DNA of 64,000 nt. Origin: Robiginitalea aurantiaca (GTDB lineage: Bacteria; Bacteroidota; Bacteroidia; Flavobacteriales; Flavobacteriaceae). The notes beneath the pieces were generated by a model. The model was given only the letters and a program-made list of their open reading frames with translations, was not told the origin of the DNA and did not search any database. The position numbers and the translations under genes are program-made. The stretch is taken from positions 186,001 to 250,000 of the forward strand of contig NZ_JAUDUY010000004.1 of assembly GCF_030380815.1 (NCBI RefSeq). The letters are read 5' to 3'. Below, piece by piece: positions 17,859-27,660 of the stretch; position 1 is the stretch's first letter, and each line of letters begins with the position of its first letter.

Positions 17859-18605
17859 TCAGGTAAGCATGCCACCATCTACGTTGAGGACCTGTCCGGT
17901 AATATAGGCAGAGAGGTCTGATGCCAGGAAAAGGCAGGCATTTGCGACATCCGCAGCAGAACCGCCCCGTTTGAGGGGAATTGCATCCCGCCAACCCTGA
18001 ACTGTTTTTTCATCCAACTTTTCGGTCATCTCTGTTTCGATAAACCCGGGGGCAATGGCATTACATCGAATATTCCGGGAACCGAGTTCCAGGGCAATAC
18101 TCTTGGTAAAACCAATCATTCCAGCTTTGGAGGCTGCATAATTGGCCTGGCCTGCATTGCCTTTGACACCAACCACACTGCTGATATTGATAATGGAGCC
18201 GGATCGCTGTTTCAACAGGGTGCGCTGGACTGCCTTAGTCATGTTGAAAACAGATTTAAGGTTGGTAGCGATTACCGCATCGAAATCCGCTTCACTCATG
18301 CGCATCAGGAGATTGTCGCGTGTAATACCCGCATTGTTGATCAACACATCAATGCCGCCAAAATCACTGAGGACATCGCCGACCAGGGCTTCTGCTTCTT
18401 CAAAACTCGCTGCATTGCTCTTGTATGCCTTGGCAAAAACACCCAAAGCCTTCAATTCACCTTCGAGTTCCAGAGCAGGTCCTTCACTGCTGCTGTAGGT
18501 AAAAGCCACATCGGCTCCCTGTTTGGCAAAAATCTCAGCGATCCCACGGCCAATGCCCCGGCTCGCTCCTGTAATAATTACTTTTTTCCCTTCCAGCATT
18601 TTCAT
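17859..18605 (-). CDS. fabG: 3-oxoacyl-[acyl-carrier-protein] reductase
   Basis: A 248-residue short-chain dehydrogenase carrying out the NADPH-dependent reduction step of fatty acid elongation. The cofactor motif GASRGIG is near 12-18, NNAG near 88-91, the catalytic Ser in INISSVVG, and YAASK supplies Tyr and Lys. The C-terminus GQVLNVDGGM is standard for FabG. Two in-frame ATGs are 6 bases apart (18611 and 18605); MKMLEGKK is the more usual start. It lies 39 bases downstream of sucD. Its distance from other fab genes means that another substrate cannot be excluded, but the match is strong. Confidence 0.93.
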   Translation of the reverse strand: MKMLEGKKVIITGASRGIGRGIAEIFAKQGADVAFTYSSSEGPALELEGELKALGVFAKAYKSNAASFEEAEALVGDVLSDFGGIDVLINNAGITRDNLLMRMSEADFDAVIATNLKSVFNMTKAVQRTLLKQRSGSIINISSVVGVKGNAGQANYAASKAGMIGFTKSIALELGSRNIRCNAIAPGFIETEMTEKLDEKTVQGWRDAIPLKRGGSAADVANACLFLASDLSAYITGQVLNVDGGMLT

Positions 18606-18644
18606 ATGCATTGTGTATTTAGTCAGGCTTACAACGGCAGCCGA

Positions 18645-19517
18645 TCAGCTTAAAACTTCTTTTACTTTCATCCCGATTTGAGCCGGAGAGTCCACCACAT
18701 GTATTCCGCACTCCTTCATGATCTGTTTTTTGGCCTGGGCAGTATCATCACTACCACCAACGATAGCGCCGGCGTGACCCATGGTCCGACCTGCAGGTGC
18801 CGTTTCTCCAGCGATAAAACCGACAACGGGTTTCCCGGAGCCACTTGCTTTGTACCAGCGTGCAGCCTCAGCCTCGAGTTGTCCCCCAATTTCTCCGATC
18901 ATTACCACACATTCTGTCTCGGGATCTGAAATCAGCAACTCCATTGCCTCACGAGTGGTCGTTCCAATAATAGGATCCCCGCCAATTCCTATGGCCGTCG
19001 AAATCCCCAGTCCCTGTCTGACCACCTGATCCGCTGCCTCATAGGTAAGCGTTCCTGATTTGGAAACCAGGCCAACTTTTCCCTTTTCGAAAACAAAGCC
19101 CGGCATGATGCCAACCTTGGCTTCCCCAGGGGTGATAACTCCGGGACAATTGGGTCCGATGAGGTGTAAACCGCGGCTTTTAACATAGTCGTAAGCCTTA
19201 ATCATATCGGCAACAGGAATTCCTTCCGTAATGGTAATTATCACTTTGATGCCGGCATTTGCAGCCTCCATTATAGCATCGGAGGCAAAGGCCGGTGGTA
19301 CAAAAATGATACTTGTATCGGCTCCGGTCTGCTCGACTGCTTCCGATACCGTATTAAAAACGGGTTTGCCCAGGTGCTCCTGTCCGCCTTTGCCGGGGGT
19401 CACCCCACCAACGACATTCGTTCCATACTCGATCATCTGCTCCGCGTGGAATGTGCCCTCGCTTCCGGTAAAACCCTGTACAATGATTTTAGAGTCCTTA
19501 TTTACCAATACGCTCAT
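18645..19517 (-). CDS. sucD: Succinate-CoA ligase, alpha subunit
   Basis: A 290-residue subunit of the citric-acid-cycle enzyme that makes ATP or GTP from succinyl-CoA. The CoA-binding Rossmann fold is at the N-terminus ([15 protein letters not shown]), and the phosphohistidine loop GHAGAIVGG is present near residue 247. The partner subunit gene sucC is not next to it, which is common in Flavobacteria. A -7 promoter element lies at 19545-19538, so it can be transcribed separately from the upstream lpx genes. Confidence 0.96.
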   Translation of the reverse strand: MSVLVNKDSKIIVQGFTGSEGTFHAEQMIEYGTNVVGGVTPGKGGQEHLGKPVFNTVSEAVEQTGADTSIIFVPPAFASDAIMEAANAGIKVIITITEGIPVADMIKAYDYVKSRGLHLIGPNCPGVITPGEAKVGIMPGFVFEKGKVGLVSKSGTLTYEAADQVVRQGLGISTAIGIGGDPIIGTTTREAMELLISDPETECVVMIGEIGGQLEAEAARWYKASGSGKPVVGFIAGETAPAGRTMGHAGAIVGGSDDTAQAKKQIMKECGIHVVDSPAQIGMKVKEVLS

Positions 19518-19537
19518 ATTCTTTTTTTTTATTCGGT

Positions 19538-19545
19538 CAAAAATA
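19538..19545 (-). promoter_or_regulatory. -7 promoter element of sucD
   Basis: TATTTTTG on the minus strand, 20 bases before the sucD ATG and 31 bases after the stop of the lpxD-like gene. The -33 region is not clear. Confidence 0.6.
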
Positions 19546-19576
19546 GGCCTTACTTAAAAACAGACCCAGAGAAAAC

Positions 19577-20512
19577 TCATTGTTTTTTAATTTGTTTGAC
19601 GATTTCGGGCATTTGTCGCATGATGGCCAATTGCTTCATCTGTTTTCGGGACTCCATCGCCGGACTGCCAAAGTACCCCTTCCCTCCTTCCAGGGATTTA
19701 GAAACTCCTGCCTGTGCCATAAGTACCGCTTTGGCCCCGATGCGGATTGCGCTGGTTACGCCCACCTGCCCCCAGATCGTTACCTCATCTTCAATAACAA
19801 CACATCCTGCGATCCCGGTTTGGCTCGCAATCAAACACTTTTTACCAATCACGGTGTCGTGCCCAACCTGTACCTGGTTATCCAACTTACTCCCTTTACC
19901 AATGCGGGTGTCCCCACTTACACCCCGGTCAATCGTGCACAATGCACCAAGTTCCACCTCATCCTCGAGGATTACACGACCACCTGAAAGGAGGCGGTCA
20001 AAACCCGCAGGCCGGTTTTTATAATAAAAGGCATCAGAACCGATAACCGTACCGGACTGCACAATTACGTTGTCCCCGAGAATACAGGATTCCCGGATGA
20101 TTACGTTGGGGTGGATGATGCAATTGCTGCCAATCTGAACATCCCTTCCGATAATAGCCCCCGGTTCGATCACCGTACCCTTCCCAATTACTGCTGAAGG
20201 ATCGATTTGGGCAGTTGAAGGAAGAAAAGGTTTAAAATGTGCCGTCAGGCGGTTGAAATCCGTAAATGGGTCCTCAGAGATAAGAAGGGCCTTCCCTTCT
20301 GGGCAGGGAACCTCCTTGTTAATAAGAACAATGGTCGCAGCCGATTCCAGGGCCTTCTGGTAATACTTCGGATGGTCGACAAAAACAATGTCCCCCGGTT
20401 CTACCACGTGGATTTCGTTTATTCCCTGAACAGGAAAAGCCGCATCACCGACGAAGGGTACGCCCAGAAGTTCGGCGATTTCCTCCAGTTTATAAGTTCT
20501 AGGGAATTTCAT
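19577..20512 (-). CDS. Second LpxD-like N-acyltransferase
   Basis: A 311-residue left-handed beta-helix acyltransferase with the LpxD layout: an N-terminal uridine-binding-like domain (1-100), hexapeptide repeats (105-275) and a C-terminal helix. The catalytic histidine position is kept ([12 protein letters not shown]). It differs clearly from the main LpxD at 23278 and probably uses another acyl donor or sugar, or modifies UDP-sugars outside lipid A. The open frame extends to 20587, over the efp stop. The ATG at 20512, 10 bases after efp, gives the normal start ([16 protein letters not shown]). Its placement after efp is typical of Flavobacteriia as far as I know. Confidence 0.85.
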   Translation of the reverse strand: MKFPRTYKLEEIAELLGVPFVGDAAFPVQGINEIHVVEPGDIVFVDHPKYYQKALESAATIVLINKEVPCPEGKALLISEDPFTDFNRLTAHFKPFLPSTAQIDPSAVIGKGTVIEPGAIIGRDVQIGSNCIIHPNVIIRESCILGDNVIVQSGTVIGSDAFYYKNRPAGFDRLLSGGRVILEDEVELGALCTIDRGVSGDTRIGKGSKLDNQVQVGHDTVIGKKCLIASQTGIAGCVVIEDEVTIWGQVGVTSAIRIGAKAVLMAQAGVSKSLEGGKGYFGSPAMESRKQMKQLAIMRQMPEIVKQIKKQ

Positions 20513-20522
20513 ATGCTCTCCG

Positions 20523-21089
20523 TTATTCCTTGGCGCGCTCCATGTAAGCGCCCTTTTCGGTATCAACCTTAATCTTATCCCCTTCATTTATGAAAAGTGG
20601 GACATTGATTCGGGCCCCGGTCTCTACCGTGGCCGGTTTAGAGGCATTTGTAGCTGTATTTCCCTTGACGCCCGGTTCTGTATGAGTCACCTCTAATATA
20701 ACACTGGCCGGCATGTCCACAGAAAGCGGCATGCTATCCTCAGTATTAAACATGATCGTGACGATCTCTCCTTCCTTGAGGAGCTCCGGGGCGTCCAATG
20801 CACTTTCCTGAAGGGCGATCTGATTGTAATCGTCCGTATTCATGAAGTGATAGGTTTCCCCTTCAGCGTAGAGAAACTGATAGGAACGGGTCTCTACCCG
20901 AACATCTTCAATTTTATGTCCCGCGGAGAAAGTATTGTCTATAACCTTTCCTGTAGTAACACTTTTGAGTTTGGTACGCACAAAGGCCGGGCCTTTTCCC
21001 GGTTTGACATGTAAGAACTCAATTATTTTATAAATGTCGTGGTTGTAGCGAATGCACAAACCTTTTCTGATATCTGATGTAGAAGCCAT
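20523..21089 (-). CDS. efp: Translation elongation factor P
   Basis: A 188-residue protein with three beta-barrel domains that relieves ribosome stalling at polyproline. The loop [12 protein letters not shown] carries the lysine at the position modified in other bacteria. The C-terminus ends in the conserved [15 protein letters not shown]. The ATG is 2 bases after the lpxA stop, so it is translated within the lpx operon. Confidence 0.96.
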   Translation of the reverse strand: MASTSDIRKGLCIRYNHDIYKIIEFLHVKPGKGPAFVRTKLKSVTTGKVIDNTFSAGHKIEDVRVETRSYQFLYAEGETYHFMNTDDYNQIALQESALDAPELLKEGEIVTIMFNTEDSMPLSVDMPASVILEVTHTEPGVKGNTATNASKPATVETGARINVPLFINEGDKIKVDTEKGAYMERAKE

Positions 21090-21091
21090 GC

Positions 21092-21877
21092 TTAATTGTT
21101 GCTAAAATATCCTTTCATAATTCCCCTTTGCGAGTCTCGGATAAACTGAAGAATCTCATCCCTTTCCGGGGTAGCCTCCATTTCAGCTTCCAAGATCTGT
21201 GCCGCCTGGGAGTTGTTGTAATTCATTTGATACAGAATGCGGTAAATATTCTGGATTTCACGGATTTTTTCTGTTGTAAAACCCCGTCTTCGCAGCCCTA
21301 CGGAATTTATCCCCACGTAGGACATGGGTTCACGCCCCCCCTTTACAAAAGGAGGCACATCTTTACGTACCAGGGATCCCCCGGTCACGAAAGCATGTGA
21401 TCCTACAGAGACGAATTGTTGCACAGCGACCATACCCGCCAGAACGACGTAGTCTCCGATTGTCACGTGTCCTGCGAGGGTTGAATTATTTGAAAAAACG
21501 CAAAAATCCCCCACAATACAATCGTGGGCCACGTGGCAATAAGCCATGATAAGGCAATTTTTTCCAATGACCGTTTTCTGGCGGTCAGAGGTTCCCTTAT
21601 TAATGGTCGCGCATTCCCGTATGGTCGTATTATCTCCTATTTCTACGATGGTTTCCTCCCCTTCGTATTTAAGATCCTGGGGAGTGGCCGATATAACCGC
21701 TCCTGGAAAAATACTGCAGTTCTTACCAATCCGTGCACCTTCCATTATACTCACATTGGAGCCAATCCAGGTTCCTTCACCAATAATGACATTATTATGG
21801 ATGGTCGCAAAAGGTTCAATAACCACATTCTTGGCTATTTTGGCACCCGGATGCACATAGGCGAGCGGCTGATTCAT
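21092..21877 (-). CDS. lpxA: UDP-N-acetylglucosamine O-acyltransferase
   Basis: A 261-residue trimeric left-handed beta-helix enzyme that transfers a 3-hydroxyacyl chain to UDP-GlcNAc, the first step of lipid A synthesis. The catalytic histidine is in YCHVAHDCIVG, and the C-terminal helical region (GLRRRGFTTEKIREIQNIYR) is typical. It follows lpxC-fabZ by 5 bases and precedes efp by 2. Confidence 0.96.
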   Translation of the reverse strand: MNQPLAYVHPGAKIAKNVVIEPFATIHNNVIIGEGTWIGSNVSIMEGARIGKNCSIFPGAVISATPQDLKYEGEETIVEIGDNTTIRECATINKGTSDRQKTVIGKNCLIMAYCHVAHDCIVGDFCVFSNNSTLAGHVTIGDYVVLAGMVAVQQFVSVGSHAFVTGGSLVRKDVPPFVKGGREPMSYVGINSVGLRRRGFTTEKIREIQNIYRILYQMNYNNSQAAQILEAEMEATPERDEILQFIRDSQRGIMKGYFSNN

Positions 21878-21882
21878 GCTAT

Positions 21883-23274
21883 TTATTTTTTAGTTTTAAC
21901 AATCTGAGCCATCAGCTCTGCCTCTGAAACAAGTTTACCATTGGCATAGGCATACGCCTGCATATGGCATATCCCTCTTCGTATGGGGGAAACAAGGTCG
22001 CATTTAAATATAAGCGTATCCCCTGGTACGACCTGTTGCTTGAATTTCACCTTGTCGATTTTCATGAAATAGGTAAGGTAGTTTTCGGGGTCAGGCACCG
22101 TGCTGAGCACCAGGATCCCTCCGGTCTGCGCCATAGCTTCTACTTGGAGTACACCAGGCATTACCGGGGCTCCCGGGAAATGGCCTACGAAAAAGGGCTC
22201 GTTCATGGTGACATTTTTCAAGCCCACAACATGGGTGTCTGAAAGTTCCAGGATGCGATCGACAAGCAGAAAAGGAGGACGGTGTGGAAGCATTTTCATG
22301 ATCTTCGAGACGTCCATCAATGGCTCTTTGTTCAGATCGTATGTCGGTACCTTATTGCGCTTATCCAGCTTGATGATTTTTGACAGCTTTTTGGCGAACT
22401 GGGTATTGACATAATGCCCGGGCTTGTTCGCGATTACCTTACCCCTGATACGGGTTCCAATGAGCGCGAGGTCTCCGATTACATCTAATAGCTTATGCCG
22501 TGCGGCTTCATTCGGATAATGCAAAGTGAGGTTGTCCAGGATACCATTGGGTTTCACGGAAAGCCTGTCCTTATTAAAGGCCTTCTGCAGGCGCTTCATG
22601 GTATCTTCAGAAATCTCCTTGTCTACATATACAATGGCGTTATTCAGGTCTCCACCCCGGATAAGTCCATGCTCCAGTAGCATTTCCAATTCATGCAGAA
22701 AACTAAAGGTACGCGCATCCGAAATTTCCTCCTTAAAGTCTGAAATCTGTTCCAGGGTCGCATTTTGAGTTCCCAGGACCTTGGTCCCAAAATCAACCAT
22801 GGTGGTTATCTGGTATTCTTCCGCGGGAATTACGGTAATCTCGCTTCCGGTAGCTTCATCCCTGTAAGTGATGACATCCTTAACCACAAATACCTCCCGC
22901 GCGGCGTCCTGTTCAACCACCCCGGCTTTTTCGAGCGCCTCAACAAAGAATTTTGAAGAACCATCCATAATAGGAGGTTCCGGCGAATTGAGTTCGATCA
23001 GGACATTATCAATATCGAGTCCCACAAGGGCCGCCAGAACGTGTTCAGAAGTCTGGATTTTCACTCCATGCTTCTCCAGGTTTGTGCCCCTTTGGGTATT
23101 TATGACGTAAGAAGCATCTGCTTCAATTATAGGTTCCCCTTCCAGGTCTACCCGTTTAAAGGCAAATCCGTGGTTTACAGGAGCCGGGACAAATTTCATA
23201 GTGACTTTTTCACCCGTGTGGAGTCCCACACCCTTTAAGGTCACCTCATTTGCTATAGTTCGTTGTTTGGTCAT
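21883..23274 (-). CDS. lpxC-fabZ: Bifunctional UDP-3-O-acyl-GlcNAc deacetylase / 3-hydroxyacyl-ACP dehydratase
   Basis: A 463-residue fusion typical of Bacteroidota. The N-terminal LpxC deacetylase (1 to about 310) has zinc ligands in TSEHVLAAL and HKLLDVIGD. It commits the pathway to lipid A. The C-terminal FabZ hot-dog dehydratase (about 320-463) has the active-site His in GHFPGAPVMPGVLQVEAMAQ. The fusion couples lipid A and fatty-acid synthesis, which share the 3-hydroxyacyl-ACP pool. It sits between lpxD (3 bases upstream) and lpxA (5 bases downstream). Confidence 0.97.
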   Translation of the reverse strand: MTKQRTIANEVTLKGVGLHTGEKVTMKFVPAPVNHGFAFKRVDLEGEPIIEADASYVINTQRGTNLEKHGVKIQTSEHVLAALVGLDIDNVLIELNSPEPPIMDGSSKFFVEALEKAGVVEQDAAREVFVVKDVITYRDEATGSEITVIPAEEYQITTMVDFGTKVLGTQNATLEQISDFKEEISDARTFSFLHELEMLLEHGLIRGGDLNNAIVYVDKEISEDTMKRLQKAFNKDRLSVKPNGILDNLTLHYPNEAARHKLLDVIGDLALIGTRIRGKVIANKPGHYVNTQFAKKLSKIIKLDKRNKVPTYDLNKEPLMDVSKIMKMLPHRPPFLLVDRILELSDTHVVGLKNVTMNEPFFVGHFPGAPVMPGVLQVEAMAQTGGILVLSTVPDPENYLTYFMKIDKVKFKQQVVPGDTLIFKCDLVSPIRRGICHMQAYAYANGKLVSEAELMAQIVKTKK

Positions 23275-23277
23275 TGT

Positions 23278-24333
23278 TTAATTGCCATTTGACGATTCCA
23301 GTTTCTCAATACGCTGAACCAATCTGGGGAGGTTTCTGAAGTGAACGTAGGATTTATTGTAATCCCCGTAGACCATGGCTGGCGAACCCTGCAGGACTTC
23401 ATCGTCTTTAATATTCCTGGAGATTCCCGACTGCGCCTGAATCCGCACCCGGTCTCCAATGACGATATGCCCGACAATACCAACCTGACCGCCTATCATG
23501 CAATGCCTGCCGATTTTCGTAGAACCAGCGATCCCGGTTTGGGCGGCGATTACGGTATGCTCCCCAATTTCAACATTGTGGGCAATCTGTATTTGATTGT
23601 CAAGTTTTACTCCCCGTCTCAACACTGTGGACCCAAGGGTAGCCCGATCTATGGTAGTTCCGGCTCCAACATCCACATTGTCCTCTAAAACCACATTGCC
23701 GGTTTGGGGTACTTTTGTGAATTCCCCGTTTTCATCCGGGGTGAACCCAAAGCCGTCTGCTCCTATGATGACACCACTGTGGATGACACAATCCTTGCCG
23801 ATCTGGGTTTCTGAATAAATTTTCGCCCCGGCAAATACGATCGTATTACTCCCGATGGTCACGTTATCCCCAATGTAGACATTCGGGTAGATTTTCACGT
23901 TTTCCCCTAAAACCACGTTAGCTCCTATATAGGCGAATGCGCCCAGATAGACATCGCTTCCATATGTTGCAGAATCGGAAACAAATACCGGATTTTCAAT
24001 ACCCTTTTTATTGTTTTTCACCTGATTGTAGTAAGCCAGTAATTGAGAAAATGCCTTATAGGCATCATCCACCTTAATCAGTGTTGAGTTTAGTTCCTGC
24101 TCCGGGGTAAAGTCCCGATTTACAATAATAACAGAAGCTTCCGTCTGGTAAATGTAGGGCGTGTATTTTGGATTGGCCAAAAAGGTAAGGGAACCTGCTT
24201 CTCCCTCTTCTATTTTAGACAATTTGTGAACGGCAACTTCTGGGTTACCATCCACCTCACCTTCGAGGATGCCTGCGATCTGACTGGCCGTAAATTCCAA
24301 AGGAATGCTAAGAATTAGATTCGAATGTGGCAA
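23278..24333 (-). CDS. lpxD: UDP-3-O-acylglucosamine N-acyltransferase
   Basis: A 351-residue enzyme adding the second 3-hydroxyacyl chain in lipid A synthesis. The N-terminal uridine-binding domain, the hexapeptide-repeat beta helix and the catalytic histidine (QIQIAHNVEIGEH) are all present. The ATG at 24333 gives an extra 11 residues compared with the usual start; a TTG at 24300 would give the canonical MEFTASQIAG, so the true start may be there (340 residues). It follows the HD-domain gene by 15 bases. Confidence 0.93.
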   Translation of the reverse strand: MPHSNLILSIPLEFTASQIAGILEGEVDGNPEVAVHKLSKIEEGEAGSLTFLANPKYTPYIYQTEASVIIVNRDFTPEQELNSTLIKVDDAYKAFSQLLAYYNQVKNNKKGIENPVFVSDSATYGSDVYLGAFAYIGANVVLGENVKIYPNVYIGDNVTIGSNTIVFAGAKIYSETQIGKDCVIHSGVIIGADGFGFTPDENGEFTKVPQTGNVVLEDNVDVGAGTTIDRATLGSTVLRRGVKLDNQIQIAHNVEIGEHTVIAAQTGIAGSTKIGRHCMIGGQVGIVGHIVIGDRVRIQAQSGISRNIKDDEVLQGSPAMVYGDYNKSYVHFRNLPRLVQRIEKLESSNGN

Positions 24334-24348
24334 AAGTAAGAAAAATTG

Positions 24349-25575
24349 TCATATCCTTTTTTTTGGATAGCACAGATAATATCTGGTTTGGGTTTCGGAA
24401 AGGGATTCCAGGTTTAAATGGGCCGAATGGCTGGTCACATCGGATACCCTTCCATTTTTTTGAAGGATACGTACCTGGGATTCCTGACTATAGGTCTGAT
24501 TGCTGATTTCCCCGGTAAAAACAAAGTAGGAGGCCTCTTCCGCACTTAATCCGCTAACCTTCTGAAATTGTTTCAATTTTTTGCGAATACTGTCTCCGGG
24601 TATAGGGGTTTCCTTAATTTTTATAGATACCAGTCTGCGATCCAGTATCATCTCACACAATGAAGCCAGAACCCGATCGGTCGATTGTCGCCAATGTTTA
24701 AGTGCCGCTAGAATATCTACATCGTCCAGGAGGGCAAATTGTTCCAGGGATTCTTTGGGGAAACCATCGCGCGTTTCCGTTTGCCTTAAAAAATACATCA
24801 GGGAGTGCGCATCACATTCAAGATCCCCAAGCTGGATGAGCTCTCGAGCCCTTCGGATAATCCGAATCAGCAACTGCTCGGCTGCCAGGCTTGTTTTATG
24901 AAGATAGACCTGCCAGTACATGAATCGCCGGGCCATCAGAAACTTTTCCACCGAGTATATGCCTTTTGCCTCGAAGACGAGGTCTTCATCGTGAACCGAC
25001 AGCATGGCGATGAGTCGTTCTGCATTGATGTTTCCCTCCGACACACCTGTATAGAAGCTGTCCCGCTTGAGATAATCCATACGGTCGATATCGATCTGCC
25101 CGGACACGAGCTGATTCAGAAAAGGTTTCGGATGTGTTTTTTGAAAAATATCGATACCTGTCTGCAACCTCCCATTGAATACCTCGTTGAGTTCCAGCAT
25201 AAACCTGAGGGAAAGGCTTTCGTGATCAACCCCCCGAACCAACTCATTCTCAAGGGCATGTGAAAAAGGCCCATGTCCGATATCGTGCAGCAGGATAGCG
25301 CAGCGCAAGCCTTCCGCATCCCGATCACTTATATCAACCCCTTTCTGACGGAGCATTGAAATTGCCTGATTCATCAGATGCATCGCACCCAGGGCATGGT
25401 GGAATCGGGTGTGGTGTGCCCCCGGGTAAACCAGATAACTGAGCCCCATCTGAGAAATCCTGCGAAGCCGCTGAAAATACGGATGGGCGATAAGATCAAA
25501 AATCAGGTTACTGGGTATGGGTATAAATCCGTAAATTGGATCATTGAAAAGTTTCAACTTGGGAGATCGCTTCAA
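24349..25575 (-). CDS. HD-domain phosphohydrolase
   Basis: A 408-residue HD-superfamily protein resembling dNTP triphosphohydrolases (dGTPase/SAMHD1 type). Metal ligands are visible in TRFHHALG, LLHDIGHGPFSH (the HD pair) and DRMDY. The C-terminal part (290-400) is less conserved. It is the first gene of the run to lpxD, lpxC, lpxA and efp, with a good promoter upstream. A link to lipid A is positional only; conserved in Flavobacteriia as far as I know. The substrate is unproven. Confidence 0.85.
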   Translation of the reverse strand: MKRSPKLKLFNDPIYGFIPIPSNLIFDLIAHPYFQRLRRISQMGLSYLVYPGAHHTRFHHALGAMHLMNQAISMLRQKGVDISDRDAEGLRCAILLHDIGHGPFSHALENELVRGVDHESLSLRFMLELNEVFNGRLQTGIDIFQKTHPKPFLNQLVSGQIDIDRMDYLKRDSFYTGVSEGNINAERLIAMLSVHDEDLVFEAKGIYSVEKFLMARRFMYWQVYLHKTSLAAEQLLIRIIRRARELIQLGDLECDAHSLMYFLRQTETRDGFPKESLEQFALLDDVDILAALKHWRQSTDRVLASLCEMILDRRLVSIKIKETPIPGDSIRKKLKQFQKVSGLSAEEASYFVFTGEISNQTYSQESQVRILQKNGRVSDVTSHSAHLNLESLSETQTRYYLCYPKKRI

Positions 25576-25595
25576 AGGAACGGTTTTTGTGATCT

Positions 25596-25627
25596 CAAAG
25601 GTAGAAAATTGCTTTCAGAATCATCAA
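25596..25627 (-). promoter_or_regulatory. Promoter of the HD/lpx operon
   Basis: Minus-strand -7 element TACCTTTG (25603-25596) with TTG (25627-25625) 21 bases upstream fits the Bacteroidota consensus. The start of transcription would be about 15-20 bases before the HD gene ATG. Confidence 0.7.
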
Positions 25628-25673
25628 TCAACAGCCGGTTCTAAGGGACTACCCGTCCCGTAAACATCTTGTC

Positions 25674-27218
25674 ATGAAAAAAATTAACATCCTTTGGGTA
25701 GACGATGAAATCGATTTACTCAAATCCCATATCCTATTTCTGGAAGACCGGAACTACGCCGTAGAAAAGTGTCTGAGCGGACAGGACGCCATCGAAGCTT
25801 TGCAGGAGCGGGCTTTTGACATTGTATTCCTGGACGAAAACATGCCCGGTCTGTCCGGTCTGGAAACCCTTACGGCCTTAAAACAAATCAACGCCTCCCT
25901 TCCGGTTGTCATGATCACCAAAAACGAGGAAGAGAGCCTGATGGAGGAGGCTATCGGATCCAAAATTGCAGATTACCTGATCAAACCGGTCAATCCGAAC
26001 CAAATTTTGTTGTCCCTTAAAAAAAACCTGGACCATTCCCGGCTGGTATCCGAGCGGACGACGGCTACTTATCAGCAAGAATTCCGGAAAATTGCCATGG
26101 ACCTTTCTATGGTCAATTCCTATGAGGGATGGGTGGAACTTTATAAAAAATTGATCTTCTGGGAGCTCGAGCTCGAGCACATTGAGGATAGCGGAATGTT
26201 CGAGATCCTGGAATCCCAGAAGTCCGAGGCGAACAATCAGTTTAGCAAATTTGTCGAAAAGGCCTATCCCCAATGGTTCACGGCAGATGATGCCCCCATA
26301 ATGTCGCATACCCTTTTTCGCAAAAAAATAGTGCCGGCGCTGGCCAAGGGCCCTACCCTTTTGGTGGTCATAGACAACCTGAGGTACGACCAGTGGATGA
26401 TCCTTGAAGAAGTCCTTCTGCCCTACTACAAGAAAAATGAAGAATCGGCTTATTTCAGTATTCTTCCCACGGCCACCCAGTATGCCCGAAACGCAATTTT
26501 TTCAGGACTAATGCCCGCTGATATGGCAAAACAGTATCCAAAACTCTGGAAAAATGACACGGATGAAGGCGGTAAAAACCTGCACGAGGCTGATTTTATG
26601 GAAGCCCAGTTAAAACGCCTTGGGTTGAACCTGAAATGGGAGTATCATAAAATCAGTTCCTTAAAACAGGGGAAAAACCTCCTACAGCATTTCAAGTCGC
26701 ACAGGGATACAGATTTAACCGCTGTGGTATACAACTTTGTAGATATGCTCTCTCACGCGAAAACCGAGATGGAGGTAATCAAGGAACTGGCTTCCAACGA
26801 TAAAGCCTACAGATCCCTTACACTGAGCTGGTTCAGGAATTCACCCCTTCTCGAACTCATCCAGCAGGCACAGGCGATGGGAACGCAACTAATTATCACG
26901 ACGGATCACGGAACTATTAATGTAAAACAACCTTCCAAGGTTATCGGTGACCGGGAAACCAGCATGAATTTGAGGTATAAGACCGGAAAAAGCCTTACCT
27001 ATGAACGTAAGGATGTGCTCGAATGCAAACGCCCATCCGATTTTCATTTACCAAGCATAAACGTCAGCAGCTCCTACATTTTCGCGAGGAACGACCTCTT
27101 CTTTGCCTACCCCAATAATTACAATTATTACGCCGGATACTACAGAAACACCTATCAGCACGGAGGGGTATCCCTTGAGGAAATGGTCGTGCCCTTTGCG
27201 GTATTACAACCCAGATAG
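25674..27218 (+). CDS. porX: PorX-type response regulator with PglZ domain
   Basis: A 514-residue protein. Residues 1-120 are a receiver domain with acidic pocket D10/D11, phosphorylation site D54 (FLDENMPG) and conserved K104 (YLIKPV). A helical linker follows, then an alkaline-phosphatase-like PglZ domain from about 215 (LLVVIDNLRYDQW, with a catalytic-type Thr in PTATQYARNAIFSG, and ITTDHGT metal ligands). This architecture and length are those of PorX, which with the sensor kinase PorY controls type IX secretion and acts as a nucleotide phosphodiesterase. No other secretion gene is nearby, which is usual for porX. It diverges from the HD/lpx operon. Confidence 0.93.
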   Translation: MKKINILWVDDEIDLLKSHILFLEDRNYAVEKCLSGQDAIEALQERAFDIVFLDENMPGLSGLETLTALKQINASLPVVMITKNEEESLMEEAIGSKIADYLIKPVNPNQILLSLKKNLDHSRLVSERTTATYQQEFRKIAMDLSMVNSYEGWVELYKKLIFWELELEHIEDSGMFEILESQKSEANNQFSKFVEKAYPQWFTADDAPIMSHTLFRKKIVPALAKGPTLLVVIDNLRYDQWMILEEVLLPYYKKNEESAYFSILPTATQYARNAIFSGLMPADMAKQYPKLWKNDTDEGGKNLHEADFMEAQLKRLGLNLKWEYHKISSLKQGKNLLQHFKSHRDTDLTAVVYNFVDMLSHAKTEMEVIKELASNDKAYRSLTLSWFRNSPLLELIQQAQAMGTQLIITTDHGTINVKQPSKVIGDRETSMNLRYKTGKSLTYERKDVLECKRPSDFHLPSINVSSSYIFARNDLFFAYPNNYNYYAGYYRNTYQHGGVSLEEMVVPFAVLQPR

Positions 27219-27222
27219 GATC

Positions 27223-27549
27223 TTAGAGGTACTGCTGTTTTTTGAAAGCTTCTGACCTGGAACGGTTCTTAAAGTAGCTTCCCTCGAGGATTTCAGTAAC
27301 TTGATCCGGACTTCCAATACATATGGAAAAATTTACTTCAAGCACAAAATCATCTTTGTAAAAATAGGTTTTGCGACCCCGATCATATCCGATCCGGGCT
27401 TCGTAATCACGCAGTTGTTCGATAAGATAATAGACGGTGCGTTCACTGATCCGAAGCCTTTCCGCAATTTGTGCAGGAGAGCCGGTGCATTCCATTTCGA
27501 TAAGGTTGTGAAGACGCTGAAGACGTTCTACATGCTTAATTGTTTTCAT
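27223..27549 (-). CDS. Small winged-helix (DeoR-like HTH) protein
   Basis: A 108-residue protein with an N-terminal helix-turn-helix of the HTH_11/DeoR kind at about residues 7-45 (RLHNLIEMECTGSPAQIAERL then RISERTVYYLIEQLR), followed by a wing (YDRGRKTYFYKD) and a short C-terminal part. The frame opens at 27597, but the ATG at 27549 begins directly before the HTH. No effector domain is seen. It converges on porX with a 4-base gap and diverges from another small regulator, with repeated palindromes between them. Confidence 0.7.
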   Translation of the reverse strand: MKTIKHVERLQRLHNLIEMECTGSPAQIAERLRISERTVYYLIEQLRDYEARIGYDRGRKTYFYKDDFVLEVNFSICIGSPDQVTEILEGSYFKNRSRSEAFKKQQYL

Positions 27550-27601
27550 AAAGTCAGTTTTAGGGTTACATGAGGGACCGAAAAATGACAATGTCAAAAT
27601 A

Positions 27602-27615
27602 TAGATTATTTTCTA
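27602..27615. repeat. Operator-like palindrome, copy 1
   Basis: TAGATTATTTTCTA is an interrupted palindrome (TAGA-N6-TCTA). A near-identical copy (13 of 14 bases) lies 61 bases downstream. A separate small palindrome, TGACA-A-TGTCA, is at 27586-27596. The location between two divergent regulator genes makes an operator likely. Confidence 0.55.
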
Positions 27616-27660
27616 TTTATACAAATTATTTACTACAATATTCTCAATTTAACAGTTCTA

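Noticed and set aside
17791-17994. A small minus-strand frame between fabG and the large VWA gene.
   Set aside because: It overlaps fabG in another frame and reads as low-complexity; the rest of the 162-base gap shows no gene.
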